A DNA stretch of 64,000 nt from Geomobilibacter sp964431365 (lineage in GTDB: Bacteria > Desulfobacterota > Desulfuromonadia > Geobacterales > DSM-12255). The position numbers and the translations under genes are program-made. Below are positions 47,799 to 56,035 of this stretch, piece by piece (the first letter of the stretch is position 1; each line of letters begins with the position of its first letter). The stretch spans positions 1 to 64,000 of the forward strand of contig CAYSJJ010000006.1 in the NCBI GenBank assembly GCA_964431365.1. Direction: 5' to 3'. The notes under the pieces are model-generated. The model was not told the DNA's origin. It saw only the letters and a program-made list of their open reading frames with translations, and ran no database searches.

Positions 47799-50285
47799 CT
47801 ATTTGACTTCAATGACGGTGTTATAGGGAATTGTTTCGATGATCTTTCCACCGACATCGGAAAATTTCACCGACATGAAACCGAGACTTGCCGGACCTTT
47901 GTTCTTCGCCTTGAAACTGGCAGTCAGCAGTGTTCCTCCGCCTTCAACGCCACCGGATTCCGGCTGCCGAGACATGACAACAGTAACCTGTCCGGTGACC
48001 TTATCTACTTTCGTTTTGAACGATGACGATTTGCCGTCCTTTTTCAAGAAATCTCCTTCGGCAGCAGCCTGGAATTCAAGGAAAGCTGGATCGTAGACCA
48101 GCACGAACGGAGCATTGAACAGTGACTTTGCATCGCTGACCTTGATCTCGGCCATGAATTGATCGTTCACCTTTACTGAAGCAGGTGCACCGATGTTCAG
48201 TGATATGCGCTCGGCAGGCGTCCGCACCGGTTGCTGGGTAACCGGTTGTGGAACGGGCTGCTGGAGAGACGGCGCAACCGGTGATTCCGGTGCCTTTGCC
48301 GACCCGGCTTGAACGGGTGCCTTTGCCGGCGGCTCCTGAACGGGTTTGGCAGGTGCAGCAGGTGCCGTCGGCTGAACCTGTGGCGGAGCCGTCTTGGGGA
48401 GAGTAACGGGGCTCTGCTGCGGCACGGCAAAGTCCGGTTCCTGTACAAACGAGCCATATGGCTTGGCGGTAGAGGGATCATCTTCCATGCCGGACCAGAA
48501 TGCAACAATGTCATCGTCAGGAATAGCGACTCCTCTGACAATTCGGGGAGTTATAGCCAGGATCAGCTCGGTCTTGTCATTGGATGTATCGTGACTGGAA
48601 AAGAGCGAACCCAGCACAGGGATATCGCCGAGCAAGGTAACTTTCTGATTGCTCTTGCTCTTTATATCCTGCATCAAACCACCAATGATACTGGTTTCGC
48701 CATCTTTGAGGGAAAGGACCGTGTCTAGGTTGCGGGTACCGATGGTGACGACCGTCGTGTTACCGTCACCCACCTTGTCCTTGGAGATAATGGTACTGAC
48801 CTCAAGACTCAGCTTGATGTTGACCTCGTTGTTGAGCTGGATGGTCGGCTCAGCGCTCACTTTGACCCCGACATCCACATACTGGACGTTGACGTTGACC
48901 CCGCCCACAGTGCCGTTGGTTGAGGTTGTAGTAATAGGCACCCGGGTCCCGACATTGAACTTGGACTTTTCGCGGTTCTTCACCCGGATCTTCGGGTTGG
49001 AGAGGGTCTCACCGTTGCCAATGGTCTTGCCAAAATTGAAGGTGGCGTTGGGAACGGTGATGAAGCCGTCGTACCCGCGCCAACGGAACAGATTCAGCAG
49101 ATTGGAAACCCCCGTAGTGGTGGTAGTCGCTGGAGTCGTCGCGGCTGCAGTGGTGGCGGGTTGCGTTAGGACATCGGACAGCAGTGCACCGGAACCCGAC
49201 GCGGATGCCGCTGCTGACACAGCGTAACGACTGAGCACCAGCCCGAAATTGTCGGCGTTCTTCTTTGCAATTTCTATAACTTCAACCTCAAGCAGCACCT
49301 CGGCATCCGGAACATCATTGGCTTCCAAGATCTTTCGTGCAACATCCAGAACATCTGGCGTGTCCCGAATCACCAGGGCATTCATCTCTTCGTTCACATA
49401 TATCTTTTTCACTTGCAGCATGGTTCTGATCAGGTTCACGGCCTTTTTGGCGTCGAGCTTGTTCAGATAGAACGTCTGCACAAAGAGCTCTTCATACTGC
49501 TTAATCTTTTCCGGGTTCTTCGGATAAACAATGACCGTGCTTTCATTCAGCGCCTTTTTGCCAAGCTTGTTGATGCCGGTAATGATATCCAAGGCCTGTT
49601 GAAACGTGGCATTTTCCAGATAGATACTGACGTTGTTGTCTTTCACAGCGTCGTCAAAGACAAAATTGATACCTGACAACTGGGTAACGATACTAAAGAC
49701 TTCCTTTATCTTGGCATCCTTGAACTTGAGCGTGATCGGTTTGGTCGACTTCAGGTTAAGCTCGAAGCCATCCAATTTTGTCCTACGTGTCTTCAGCAGA
49801 CGCTCAATTGCCTCTTTTGCCCCCTTGTGACCGGAGTCGATTGAAATCGCCTTCTGATAGGCGCGGAGTGCATCTCGAGACTTGTTGTCCTTTTCCAGCT
49901 TCTCACCCTCAAGAAACAGGGTCTGGGCGTTTCGCAGCTTGATCAGCAGGTCGCTCTGCTGTTTTACACGATCAAAAGATGGATCAAGGGTTAATGCACT
50001 CTGATACTCACGAAGGGCGTCGTCGAAGTTCTGATTCTTCAGAAATTCATCACCCTTTTTTGCATGCGCCCGCGCCGCATCGACGCTTGTCTTTAGAAAA
50101 CGGAGCCGGTATTCGCCTTGATTGGGGTTGGCCGCAGCCGCTTCTGCATACTTCAAGACCGCCTCATCGAGACGCCCCTGCTGCTCAAGCATTTCACCTT
50201 TTCCAATGGCAGTCCGTCCGGCAGTACAGCCCGCAACCAGCCCCATGAAGGCCAATGCAAGTACTGCAAATCTATACCAAGGCAT
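47799..50285 (-). CDS. gspD: Lipoprotein secretin with N-terminal TPR and C-terminal cohesin-like domain
   Basis: An 828-residue outer-membrane secretin. A signal peptide ends in lipobox LVAGC, so it is probably a lipoprotein. TPR-like repeats cover about 25-165 (GDEFLKNQNFDDALREYQSA). N-domains lie at about 170-340 (INFVFDDAVKDNNVSIYLEN). The secretin core is at about 370-600, with VPNATFNFGK, SNPKIRVKNREKSKFNVGTR and GETSIIGGLMQD. A Pro/Ala/Gln linker (about 620-690) leads to a cohesin-like domain (693-828, FNAPFVLVYDPAFLEFQ, LLTASFKAKNKG). The last domain is not usual in secretins. I chose the ATG at 50285, preceded by AAGGAG; this puts the lipobox at residue 20. It sits between the PilP-like gene and the pseudopilins. 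Confidence 0.94.
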   Translation of the reverse strand: MPWYRFAVLALAFMGLVAGCTAGRTAIGKGEMLEQQGRLDEAVLKYAEAAAANPNQGEYRLRFLKTSVDAARAHAKKGDEFLKNQNFDDALREYQSALTLDPSFDRVKQQSDLLIKLRNAQTLFLEGEKLEKDNKSRDALRAYQKAISIDSGHKGAKEAIERLLKTRRTKLDGFELNLKSTKPITLKFKDAKIKEVFSIVTQLSGINFVFDDAVKDNNVSIYLENATFQQALDIITGINKLGKKALNESTVIVYPKNPEKIKQYEELFVQTFYLNKLDAKKAVNLIRTMLQVKKIYVNEEMNALVIRDTPDVLDVARKILEANDVPDAEVLLEVEVIEIAKKNADNFGLVLSRYAVSAAASASGSGALLSDVLTQPATTAAATTPATTTTTGVSNLLNLFRWRGYDGFITVPNATFNFGKTIGNGETLSNPKIRVKNREKSKFNVGTRVPITTTSTNGTVGGVNVNVQYVDVGVKVSAEPTIQLNNEVNIKLSLEVSTIISKDKVGDGNTTVVTIGTRNLDTVLSLKDGETSIIGGLMQDIKSKSNQKVTLLGDIPVLGSLFSSHDTSNDKTELILAITPRIVRGVAIPDDDIVAFWSGMEDDPSTAKPYGSFVQEPDFAVPQQSPVTLPKTAPPQVQPTAPAAPAKPVQEPPAKAPVQAGSAKAPESPVAPSLQQPVPQPVTQQPVRTPAERISLNIGAPASVKVNDQFMAEIKVSDAKSLFNAPFVLVYDPAFLEFQAAAEGDFLKKDGKSSSFKTKVDKVTGQVTVVMSRQPESGGVEGGGTLLTASFKAKNKGPASLGFMSVKFSDVGGKIIETIPYNTVIEVK

Positions 50286-50353
50286 CACGTATCTCTCCTT
50301 GCCAGTGCTGATGACAGAAATCAATCCAACTGCACAATCCGATTTTCTCGATG

Positions 50354-50965
50354 CTATTTGCGGGGTGCGGACAATGGCTTGTTCTCGATCAATGGAATAA
50401 TGATCTGCCCACCGTCCCCCAACGCATTGATGGTCAACAGGTCATCGGTAACATTGGCCACTTCGTATTTACCGGCGATCTTATCACCCTTTTTCACCAC
50501 GAAGATATCCTTATTGCTGGATAGAAAAATTGTTTTCTGATTATCCTTTTTCAGAAAACCGAGAAACGTAAACCGCGCCATGTCGCGCTGAACCGGCGAG
50601 GGCTCAGCAGCTACGGCTGGTGCAGGCGCAGCAGGCACTGAAGGCGGTGGCGGCGGCAGGGCCGGCAGCGGCTTCGGTGGTGGTGGCGGCAACGGAAGAA
50701 TCCTTGTCTCGTCCCGGAAAAGTGGACGGAATATGTTCTTTCTAACGATCGACGCGGCAACGTGCTTCTCGTCAAGGAGCGACAACAATACCCGGTTACC
50801 GTCGCCACCTTTATCCACTTTGACTGGGGTTGGACGAGCGGGCTGCCCTGGTCCGAAGGTCAGTTTTGCAACGGTTTTCGGCCGGGGATACTTGCTGTAG
50901 CTGTACACAACCGACAAGGCGAACAGCCCCAGAAGAACAACCGCAAGTAGCCGCTGTCGGTTCAT
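50354..50965 (-). CDS. PilP/GspC-like inner-membrane secretion protein
   Basis: A 203-residue protein with one N-terminal transmembrane helix (LAVVLLGLFALSVVYSY), a proline-rich middle (about 90-120, with PPPPPKPLPALPPPPP), and a C-terminal beta domain (about 130-195, FTFLGFLKKDNQKTIFLSSN, FVVKKGDKIAGKYEVANV) like PilP/GspC homology regions. In such machines this domain links the inner-membrane platform to the N-domains of the secretin. Its ATG overlaps the end of the PilO-like gene by four bases, and the secretin follows 68 bases downstream. Confidence 0.85.
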   Translation of the reverse strand: MNRQRLLAVVLLGLFALSVVYSYSKYPRPKTVAKLTFGPGQPARPTPVKVDKGGDGNRVLLSLLDEKHVAASIVRKNIFRPLFRDETRILPLPPPPPKPLPALPPPPPSVPAAPAPAVAAEPSPVQRDMARFTFLGFLKKDNQKTIFLSSNKDIFVVKKGDKIAGKYEVANVTDDLLTINALGDGGQIIIPLIENKPLSAPRK

Positions 50966-51513
50966 GGTTGGTCCACCTTGAAATAGGAGGTTAACTGCAT
51001 CCTGAGCTCTACCTGCTCCTCGGTCGCCCTGCCACCTGTTAAAAAGACGCTGTCCACAACAGCCATTTCGCGCAACCCCATTACATCGACCAGAAAGGCC
51101 TTGACCCCGGCGTACTTGCCTTTGACGGTAAACCCGATAACGTATGCTGCCAATGGTCTGCCGCTCTCAAGAGTAGGCTTATAGGTAATTCCTGCAAGCT
51201 GAAGATCGTGTTTACCGGCAAAGGCGAACAGGCGCGAAAGAAAGGGAGCAAAATCTTTCTTGGGAATGATCCGTGAGTTCCATTCGTCGAGATCCTTGCG
51301 GCCCTGTGCGTAAAGAGCCGGCCTGCTCTGATCCCGTTCACCGGCGGACGTCCGGCGCTTGGCAAACCACTCGCTCTGGGCCTGGTCCAAGACTGGGCGT
51401 AGGTAGGTCGACAACAGTCCGTAGGCGGCAACGTTCAGGACGAGGAGGATACTGATGACGAGCAGCGGAATTCGACGCTGCCTGACTATTTGAATGACCT
51501 GTTTACGTGTCAT
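50962..51513 (-). CDS. PilO/GspM-like inner-membrane platform protein
   Basis: A 183-residue bitopic protein: a short cytoplasmic basic start, one transmembrane helix (IPLLVISILLVLNVAAYGLL), a coiled region, and a ferredoxin-like periplasmic domain (about 90-180, LAAYVIGFTVKGKYAGVKAF). The fold and its position after PilN place it in the PilO/GspM group, although sequence identity in this family is always low. It abuts the PilN-like gene directly and overlaps the PilP-like gene by four bases. Confidence 0.85.
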   Translation of the reverse strand: MTRKQVIQIVRQRRIPLLVISILLVLNVAAYGLLSTYLRPVLDQAQSEWFAKRRTSAGERDQSRPALYAQGRKDLDEWNSRIIPKKDFAPFLSRLFAFAGKHDLQLAGITYKPTLESGRPLAAYVIGFTVKGKYAGVKAFLVDVMGLREMAVVDSVFLTGGRATEEQVELRMQLTSYFKVDQP

Positions 51514-52050
51514 TTATGGCTTCACCTTGCAGGAAAGAGAGAAGCTAATCCCCTTTTGGGTTTTACCGAACTTTTGCTCTGCCTGGGTAAGCAGGTAGAC
51601 GTCGACGAACCGTCCCGAATTCTCCATATTGGCCAGCAACGTACTGATACCGTTGAATGTCAGTGCCGATCCCGACAATTTAAGCTCGCCCGTGGTCGCC
51701 TTTGGTTCAAGAGATGTAATGGTTACCCCCTCAGGGAGGACAGGTTCCATATTGTCCAGAAATATGGCCCAGTTGAAGGTTTTCCTGCGGATAATGGCGT
51801 TCGCATAGGCAATGTCCGCCTGTTGGCGCTGCCAATCCTTATCCGACACGGGCGGCTGTCCTGATCTTCCTTTCAATGCAATGGCGGCCAGTTCGCTGTT
51901 CAAACGCCGACTCTCGCCTGCGGTGACGGCCACGTCATAGACATTGAGGCATAGAAAGGAGAGCAGCAACAGTGCACAGACCAGCAACCCGATATCAAAA
52001 GGACGCATGTCGATGTACTGTTTCGTCGCAAGGTTGATCTGGAGCTTCAT
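51514..52050 (-). CDS. PilN/GspL-like inner-membrane platform protein
   Basis: A 178-residue protein. The N-terminus has the family signature INLATKQYID, which in PilN binds PilM, followed by one transmembrane helix (IGLLVCALLLLSFLCLNV). The periplasmic domain has VLPEGVTITSLEPKATTGEL and LSGSALTFNGISTLLANMEN, typical of PilN. It starts on the last base of the pilM stop and runs directly into the PilO-like gene, so the group is tightly coupled. Confidence 0.9.
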   Translation of the reverse strand: MKLQINLATKQYIDMRPFDIGLLVCALLLLSFLCLNVYDVAVTAGESRRLNSELAAIALKGRSGQPPVSDKDWQRQQADIAYANAIIRRKTFNWAIFLDNMEPVLPEGVTITSLEPKATTGELKLSGSALTFNGISTLLANMENSGRFVDVYLLTQAEQKFGKTQKGISFSLSCKVKP

Positions 52051-52970
52051 CAGAGGTTCCTCGCGGCAGCACCAGCGGCGGCCAGATAGGTGTGAATCAT
52101 CGCTTCGGACGTCATTTCAGCCGAGTGCCCCACGGCAGTGGCAACAGTGATCAAGTGAGGAGTGATGCCCGTTACATCCGCCAGTAGCGACTGCAGGGCC
52201 TCACGATCCCAAGGTGGGCTATAATAAAGGATTCGCTGCAGCTTTTGTCCCGGTATTTTATCCCTGTAGACCAAAAATGAACTGTTGATCTCCCTGAAGA
52301 TCCGGTTTGGCTCAAAGCCTCCTTCGAAAATCTCCTTAGCCCTGTAGAACTCCAGGATCCCCTCCTGAAATATGAGAATACTGATTACGCCTTTATACCA
52401 AAGAACGACTGCAGTATTCTCTTCCCCCACCTGCTTCACAAACAGTTGTAACAGGTTGAACGTGGTGAAATCTACCCGGCTTGGTTCCAGCCCAATTTCA
52501 CCGAGGATTTCTTCGTATTGCGCGATCACGCTCCGGCTGATCAGCGCGACAAGAACCGAAAGCTCTCCGGTCTCTCGTTCCCGGAGGACCTGGTAATCAA
52601 GGTGTATTTCACTAATGTCGAACGGGAGATTCTTTTTCAGTTTCCAACGAATGAGGTCAGCACCCTCCTCCTTGCTCTTGAGGCGGGTTTCCAGATCAAG
52701 GAGAAGGACCCTCCCCGCAGCATCCGGCAAGGAAAGCGATACCTGCTTCTGATTAGTAAGAAGCCGCGCATACAGTTCCCGAAGCTGGTTAGTCACAAAA
52801 GAACGATCAAGGATATTCGGCTCTTTGAGCGAAAGCTTGAGAGTTCCAGCCGGAAAGGGGATCGATTCGCAACGCTCCAGCAACGGGAGCCCCCTCCGCT
52901 TTCCAACCAGCACTATGGATGCACCTTCCTGGGCAATTTCAAGGCCGAGGACTTTTGATTTCAGAAACAT
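52050..52970 (-). CDS. pilM: PilM/GspL-like cytoplasmic actin-fold protein
   Basis: A 306-residue cytoplasmic protein of the PilM (FtsA/actin-like) family. Landmarks are VLGLEIAQEGASIVLV at the start, VSLSLPDAAGRVLLLDLET, LIRWKLKKNLPFDISEIHLD, and VDFTTFNLLQLFVKQVG. It should bind the N-terminal tail of the PilN-like protein encoded next and connect the platform with the ATPase. The start is ATG. The gspE stop lies seven bases upstream. Confidence 0.92.
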   Translation of the reverse strand: MFLKSKVLGLEIAQEGASIVLVGKRRGLPLLERCESIPFPAGTLKLSLKEPNILDRSFVTNQLRELYARLLTNQKQVSLSLPDAAGRVLLLDLETRLKSKEEGADLIRWKLKKNLPFDISEIHLDYQVLRERETGELSVLVALISRSVIAQYEEILGEIGLEPSRVDFTTFNLLQLFVKQVGEENTAVVLWYKGVISILIFQEGILEFYRAKEIFEGGFEPNRIFREINSSFLVYRDKIPGQKLQRILYYSPPWDREALQSLLADVTGITPHLITVATAVGHSAEMTSEAMIHTYLAAAGAAARNL

Positions 52971-52976
52971 CCCAGA

Positions 52977-54707
52977 TCACTCCACAAAGGTTACCCGGTT
53001 TATCTCCCGGAGTGTCGTCTCTCCCGCGAAAACCTTTTCCATAGCCGACTCGCGAAGGAAAATAGTGCCTGACTCGCGGGCGGTTTTCTTGAGGATAGTA
53101 GTTGCTGCCTTGGCAATTATCATCTCCCGCAGTTCGTCGTTCAAATCCAGCAGCTCGACAATGGCGGAACGCCCCCGGTAGCCGGTACCGTTACAGTCGT
53201 CACATCCCTTTGATTCATAGAACGTGACATTTCGGCTTTCATCCGGATTGATGCCGGATTCCCGGAGGACATCGTCCGTATAAGTGACCGGATACTTGCA
53301 CTTCGGACAGATCTTTCGCACCAGGCGCTGCGCCATGACACAGTTCAGGCAGGATACAAAATTGTAGGGATCGATACCCATATGAATGAAGCGCCCCAGC
53401 ACATCGAAGGCGTTGTTGGCGTGCACCGTCGTAAAGACGAGGTGACCGGTAAGTGCCGATTGTACCGCGATCTGTGCGGTTTCCGGGTCGCGAATCTCAC
53501 CAACCATGATTTTATCGGGATCGTGACGAAGAATGGAACGGAGGCCTCGTGCAAACGTCAACCCTTTTTTCTCATTAACCGGAATCTGGACGATCCCCTT
53601 AAGGAGATACTCCACCGGATCTTCGATGGTAATGATCTTCTCTTCGCCAGTATGAATCTCGCTCAAGGCGGCATAAAGGGTGGTCGTCTTACCCGAACCT
53701 GTCGGGCCGGTGACCAGAACCATACCGTACGGTTCTCGCACCATCTTCCGAAAGCGCCTCATCTCCCGTTCCGACATCCCCAGCGACTCAAGGGTGAGNN
53801 NNNNNNNNATATTATTGGCGATGCTCTCCTTATCAAGGATACGGATAACCGCATCTTCACCAAAGGCACTCGGCATGATGGAGACACGAAAATCGATGGA
53901 TTTGTTACTGATGCGTACCTTGAAGCGACCGTCCTGCGGTATGCGCCGCTCGGAAATATCCAGCTCGCTCATGACCTTCAAACGGGAAATTATAGGACCT
54001 TGAAAATGCCCATCAATCGGCTCGGTGGCTTTGTACAGAACACCGTCAATCCTGTATTTGATGATGACCCCCTCCTGGGCGGTCTCTATGTGAATGTCGC
54101 TGGCACGGCGGGTCAGGGCATCAATAACGGTAGAGTTGAGCAGTTTGATGATCGGGCTGGTATCAGCCGATATGTTTTCTACCGACAGAACCTCTTCACC
54201 TTTGTCGGTCTCAGTGACCAGTTGCAGGAGAAAATCTTCCGAGACCTCCTTCAACACCCTGCTCGTCCCCTCCCCCTTTTTGAGCAGGTGAACGATCTGG
54301 GACGCCGGGGCCAACTTGATGATCAAGGGACGATCCAGCAAAAGTTCCAGTTCATCAAGTTTGAGAACATCGGTCGGATCTGCGATGGCTATTACCAGGG
54401 CGTTGCCGCGCTCTTCCACGGGAACGAAATGGTAACGATAAAATATGTCAGCGGGAAACTGTCCCAGCAAAACATCATCGGGCTTAAAACCGGAGAGATC
54501 GACATACTCAACGCCAAATTGTTCGGCAAGTGAGCGATAAAGAACCTCTTCGGAGATCAAACCCTCGGTGATACAGATTTCGCCAAAGCGCTGATTGGTC
54601 GTCTTTAATTTCTCTTTGACATAATCCATCTGATCGGGATTAAGTTCCCCCCGATCAACCATGATATCGCCGAGACGCCTTCTGGTATAGGGTCGTGAAA
54701 AGTCCAT
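52977..54707 (-). CDS. gspE: Type II secretion/type IV pilus assembly ATPase (GspE/PilB family)
   Basis: A 576-residue hexameric ATPase that powers pseudopilus extension. N1-type domains lie at about 1-140 (LGDIMVDRGELNPDQMDYV). The core has Walker A GPTGSGKTTTLYAAL, the Asp box (ITIEDPVEYLL), Walker B (IMVGEIRDPETAQIA), the His box (HLVFTTVHANNAFD) and a four-Cys zinc motif (KICPKCKYP, then GCDDCNGTGYRGR). A 10-N gap falls in the middle and keeps the frame, so four residues are unknown. The order gspF-gspE-pilM is tight, with two and six bases between genes. Confidence 0.95.
   Translation of the reverse strand: MDFSRPYTRRRLGDIMVDRGELNPDQMDYVKEKLKTTNQRFGEICITEGLISEEVLYRSLAEQFGVEYVDLSGFKPDDVLLGQFPADIFYRYHFVPVEERGNALVIAIADPTDVLKLDELELLLDRPLIIKLAPASQIVHLLKKGEGTSRVLKEVSEDFLLQLVTETDKGEEVLSVENISADTSPIIKLLNSTVIDALTRRASDIHIETAQEGVIIKYRIDGVLYKATEPIDGHFQGPIISRLKVMSELDISERRIPQDGRFKVRISNKSIDFRVSIMPSAFGEDAVIRILDKESIANNXXXXLTLESLGMSEREMRRFRKMVREPYGMVLVTGPTGSGKTTTLYAALSEIHTGEEKIITIEDPVEYLLKGIVQIPVNEKKGLTFARGLRSILRHDPDKIMVGEIRDPETAQIAVQSALTGHLVFTTVHANNAFDVLGRFIHMGIDPYNFVSCLNCVMAQRLVRKICPKCKYPVTYTDDVLRESGINPDESRNVTFYESKGCDDCNGTGYRGRSAIVELLDLNDELREMIIAKAATTILKKTARESGTIFLRESAMEKVFAGETTLREINRVTFVE
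53799..53808. other. 10-N gap inside the secretion ATPase gene
   Basis: A run of ten N that happens to preserve the reading frame. The flanking protein (ESIANN before, LTLESLGMSE after) is continuous with the family, so little is probably missing. Confidence 0.95.
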
Positions 54708-54709
54708 AA

Positions 54710-55918
54710 TTATCCTACCGTCCCGGCAATCTTAAAGATGGGGAGATACATGGTAATGATGATGACACCGATGACAAGCCCCATAATCACCATGATTGCA
54801 GGCTCAATAGCGGTACTGAGAATGTTGAGACGCTGGTCGATCTCTTCCTCGAAATAATCGGAAATACCTGCAAGCATCTCTTCCAGAGACCCGGTTGTTT
54901 CTCCCACTCCGAGCATGCGGAGAGCTAAAGGAGGAAAAAGCCTGACGCTGTCGATTGCAACAGCGAGACTCGTTCCTTCCTCGACCCTCACGACGGCATC
55001 GAGAAGTTTCCGCTCGAGAACACGATTATTCAGTGTTCCCACCGACATCTTCATAGACTCGACAATGGGAATACCACTTTCCAGAACCGTTGCAAAGGTG
55101 CGTGTAAAACCGACTACGGCATATTTCTGAACCACATCACCTACAAACGGGATGCGCAACTTGAATCGATCGGTGGCAAAACGCCCCTGCGGTGTGCGCA
55201 TCCAACTGCGCATCGCATAAAACGCGAAAGCTGTCCCAGCGACAAGGAACGGGAATAACTTTTTCAGCACGGACGTAAAGGCGATAAGCATCTGGGTTGG
55301 CAAAGGGAGTTGTGCACCGGAATCTGCATAAACCTGGCTGAACGTAGGCACGACATAGACCAGCAGCATGGTGACCGCAAGAAACGCAGCGGTGAGAAGG
55401 ATGGCTGGGTAAAACAGAGCCGAAATGACCTTCCTTTTGAACATCTCGGTCTTCTTTATAAAAAGGATGAAGCGTCGAATGGTTTGCGGAAGATCGCCGG
55501 TCCTTTCGCCTGCCCGTATGGATGCCACATAGAGCGGAGAAAAAGCCCCAGGATACCGTTCAAAGGCATCAGAGAGGGCGCTCCCCCCCTTGATTTCTTC
55601 CCTGACGTTCTTGAGTATTTCGGAGAGGTTGCTTTTGTCGACCCGTTCGAGAATTGTATCAAGAACCTGGACGATCGGCAGGCCCGATTTAATCAAGACC
55701 AACAACTCCTGATTGAACGTCAACAGTTCCTTGTTGTCTACCCGACGCCGCGCACTACCTCGCTTCCAAATAAACTGAAATGATTTCCGTCGAATTTCGA
55801 AGACGTGGAAACCTTGTTCACTCAGGGTTTCACGGAGGCTTTCCACGTTCAAGGCCTCGAACTCGCGCTCAAGGATCTTTCCGTCTGCGCTCCCAATTTT
55901 ACACGTGTACAAGGCCAT
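54710..55918 (-). CDS. gspF: Type II secretion/type IV pilus inner-membrane protein (GspF/PilC family)
   Basis: A 402-residue polytopic protein with two repeated T2SF domains (about 70-190 and 270-395) and three transmembrane segments (such as VISALFYPAILLTAAFLAVT and AIEPAIMVIMGLVIGVIIIT). Family motifs are FNQELLVLIKSGLPIVQVLD, ALSDAFERYPGAFSPLYVAS and LALRMLGVGETTGSLEEMLA. It is the platform partner of the ATPase. As the most upstream gene of the minus-strand secretion block, it should lie nearest the promoter, which would be in the 117 bases after the cytochrome operon. Confidence 0.95.
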   Translation of the reverse strand: MALYTCKIGSADGKILEREFEALNVESLRETLSEQGFHVFEIRRKSFQFIWKRGSARRRVDNKELLTFNQELLVLIKSGLPIVQVLDTILERVDKSNLSEILKNVREEIKGGSALSDAFERYPGAFSPLYVASIRAGERTGDLPQTIRRFILFIKKTEMFKRKVISALFYPAILLTAAFLAVTMLLVYVVPTFSQVYADSGAQLPLPTQMLIAFTSVLKKLFPFLVAGTAFAFYAMRSWMRTPQGRFATDRFKLRIPFVGDVVQKYAVVGFTRTFATVLESGIPIVESMKMSVGTLNNRVLERKLLDAVVRVEEGTSLAVAIDSVRLFPPLALRMLGVGETTGSLEEMLAGISDYFEEEIDQRLNILSTAIEPAIMVIMGLVIGVIIITMYLPIFKIAGTVG

Positions 55919-55959
55919 ATCCTATGTCTTCTACCACACTTACCCTGAAAATCAAACAC

Positions 55960-55987
55960 AAAAACCACGGACAATAGCCTGTGGTTT
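55960..55987 (-). terminator. Terminator of the cytochrome/NHL operon
   Basis: A 7-bp stem (AAACCAC 55962-55968 with GTGGTTT 55981-55987), extended by GG/CC with a one-base bulge. On the minus strand it is followed by TTTTT. It lies 49 bases past the eight-heme cytochrome stop and shields the gspF promoter. Confidence 0.8.
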
Positions 55988-56035
55988 AAGTGCTGGCGCG
56001 GTTTTACAGGTCACCGCAACACCATTGCATGCATC

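Noticed and set aside
53382..54533. A 383-codon plus-strand frame opposite gspE
   Set aside because: It is antisense to a conserved ATPase and even crosses the N gap; it has no motif of its own.
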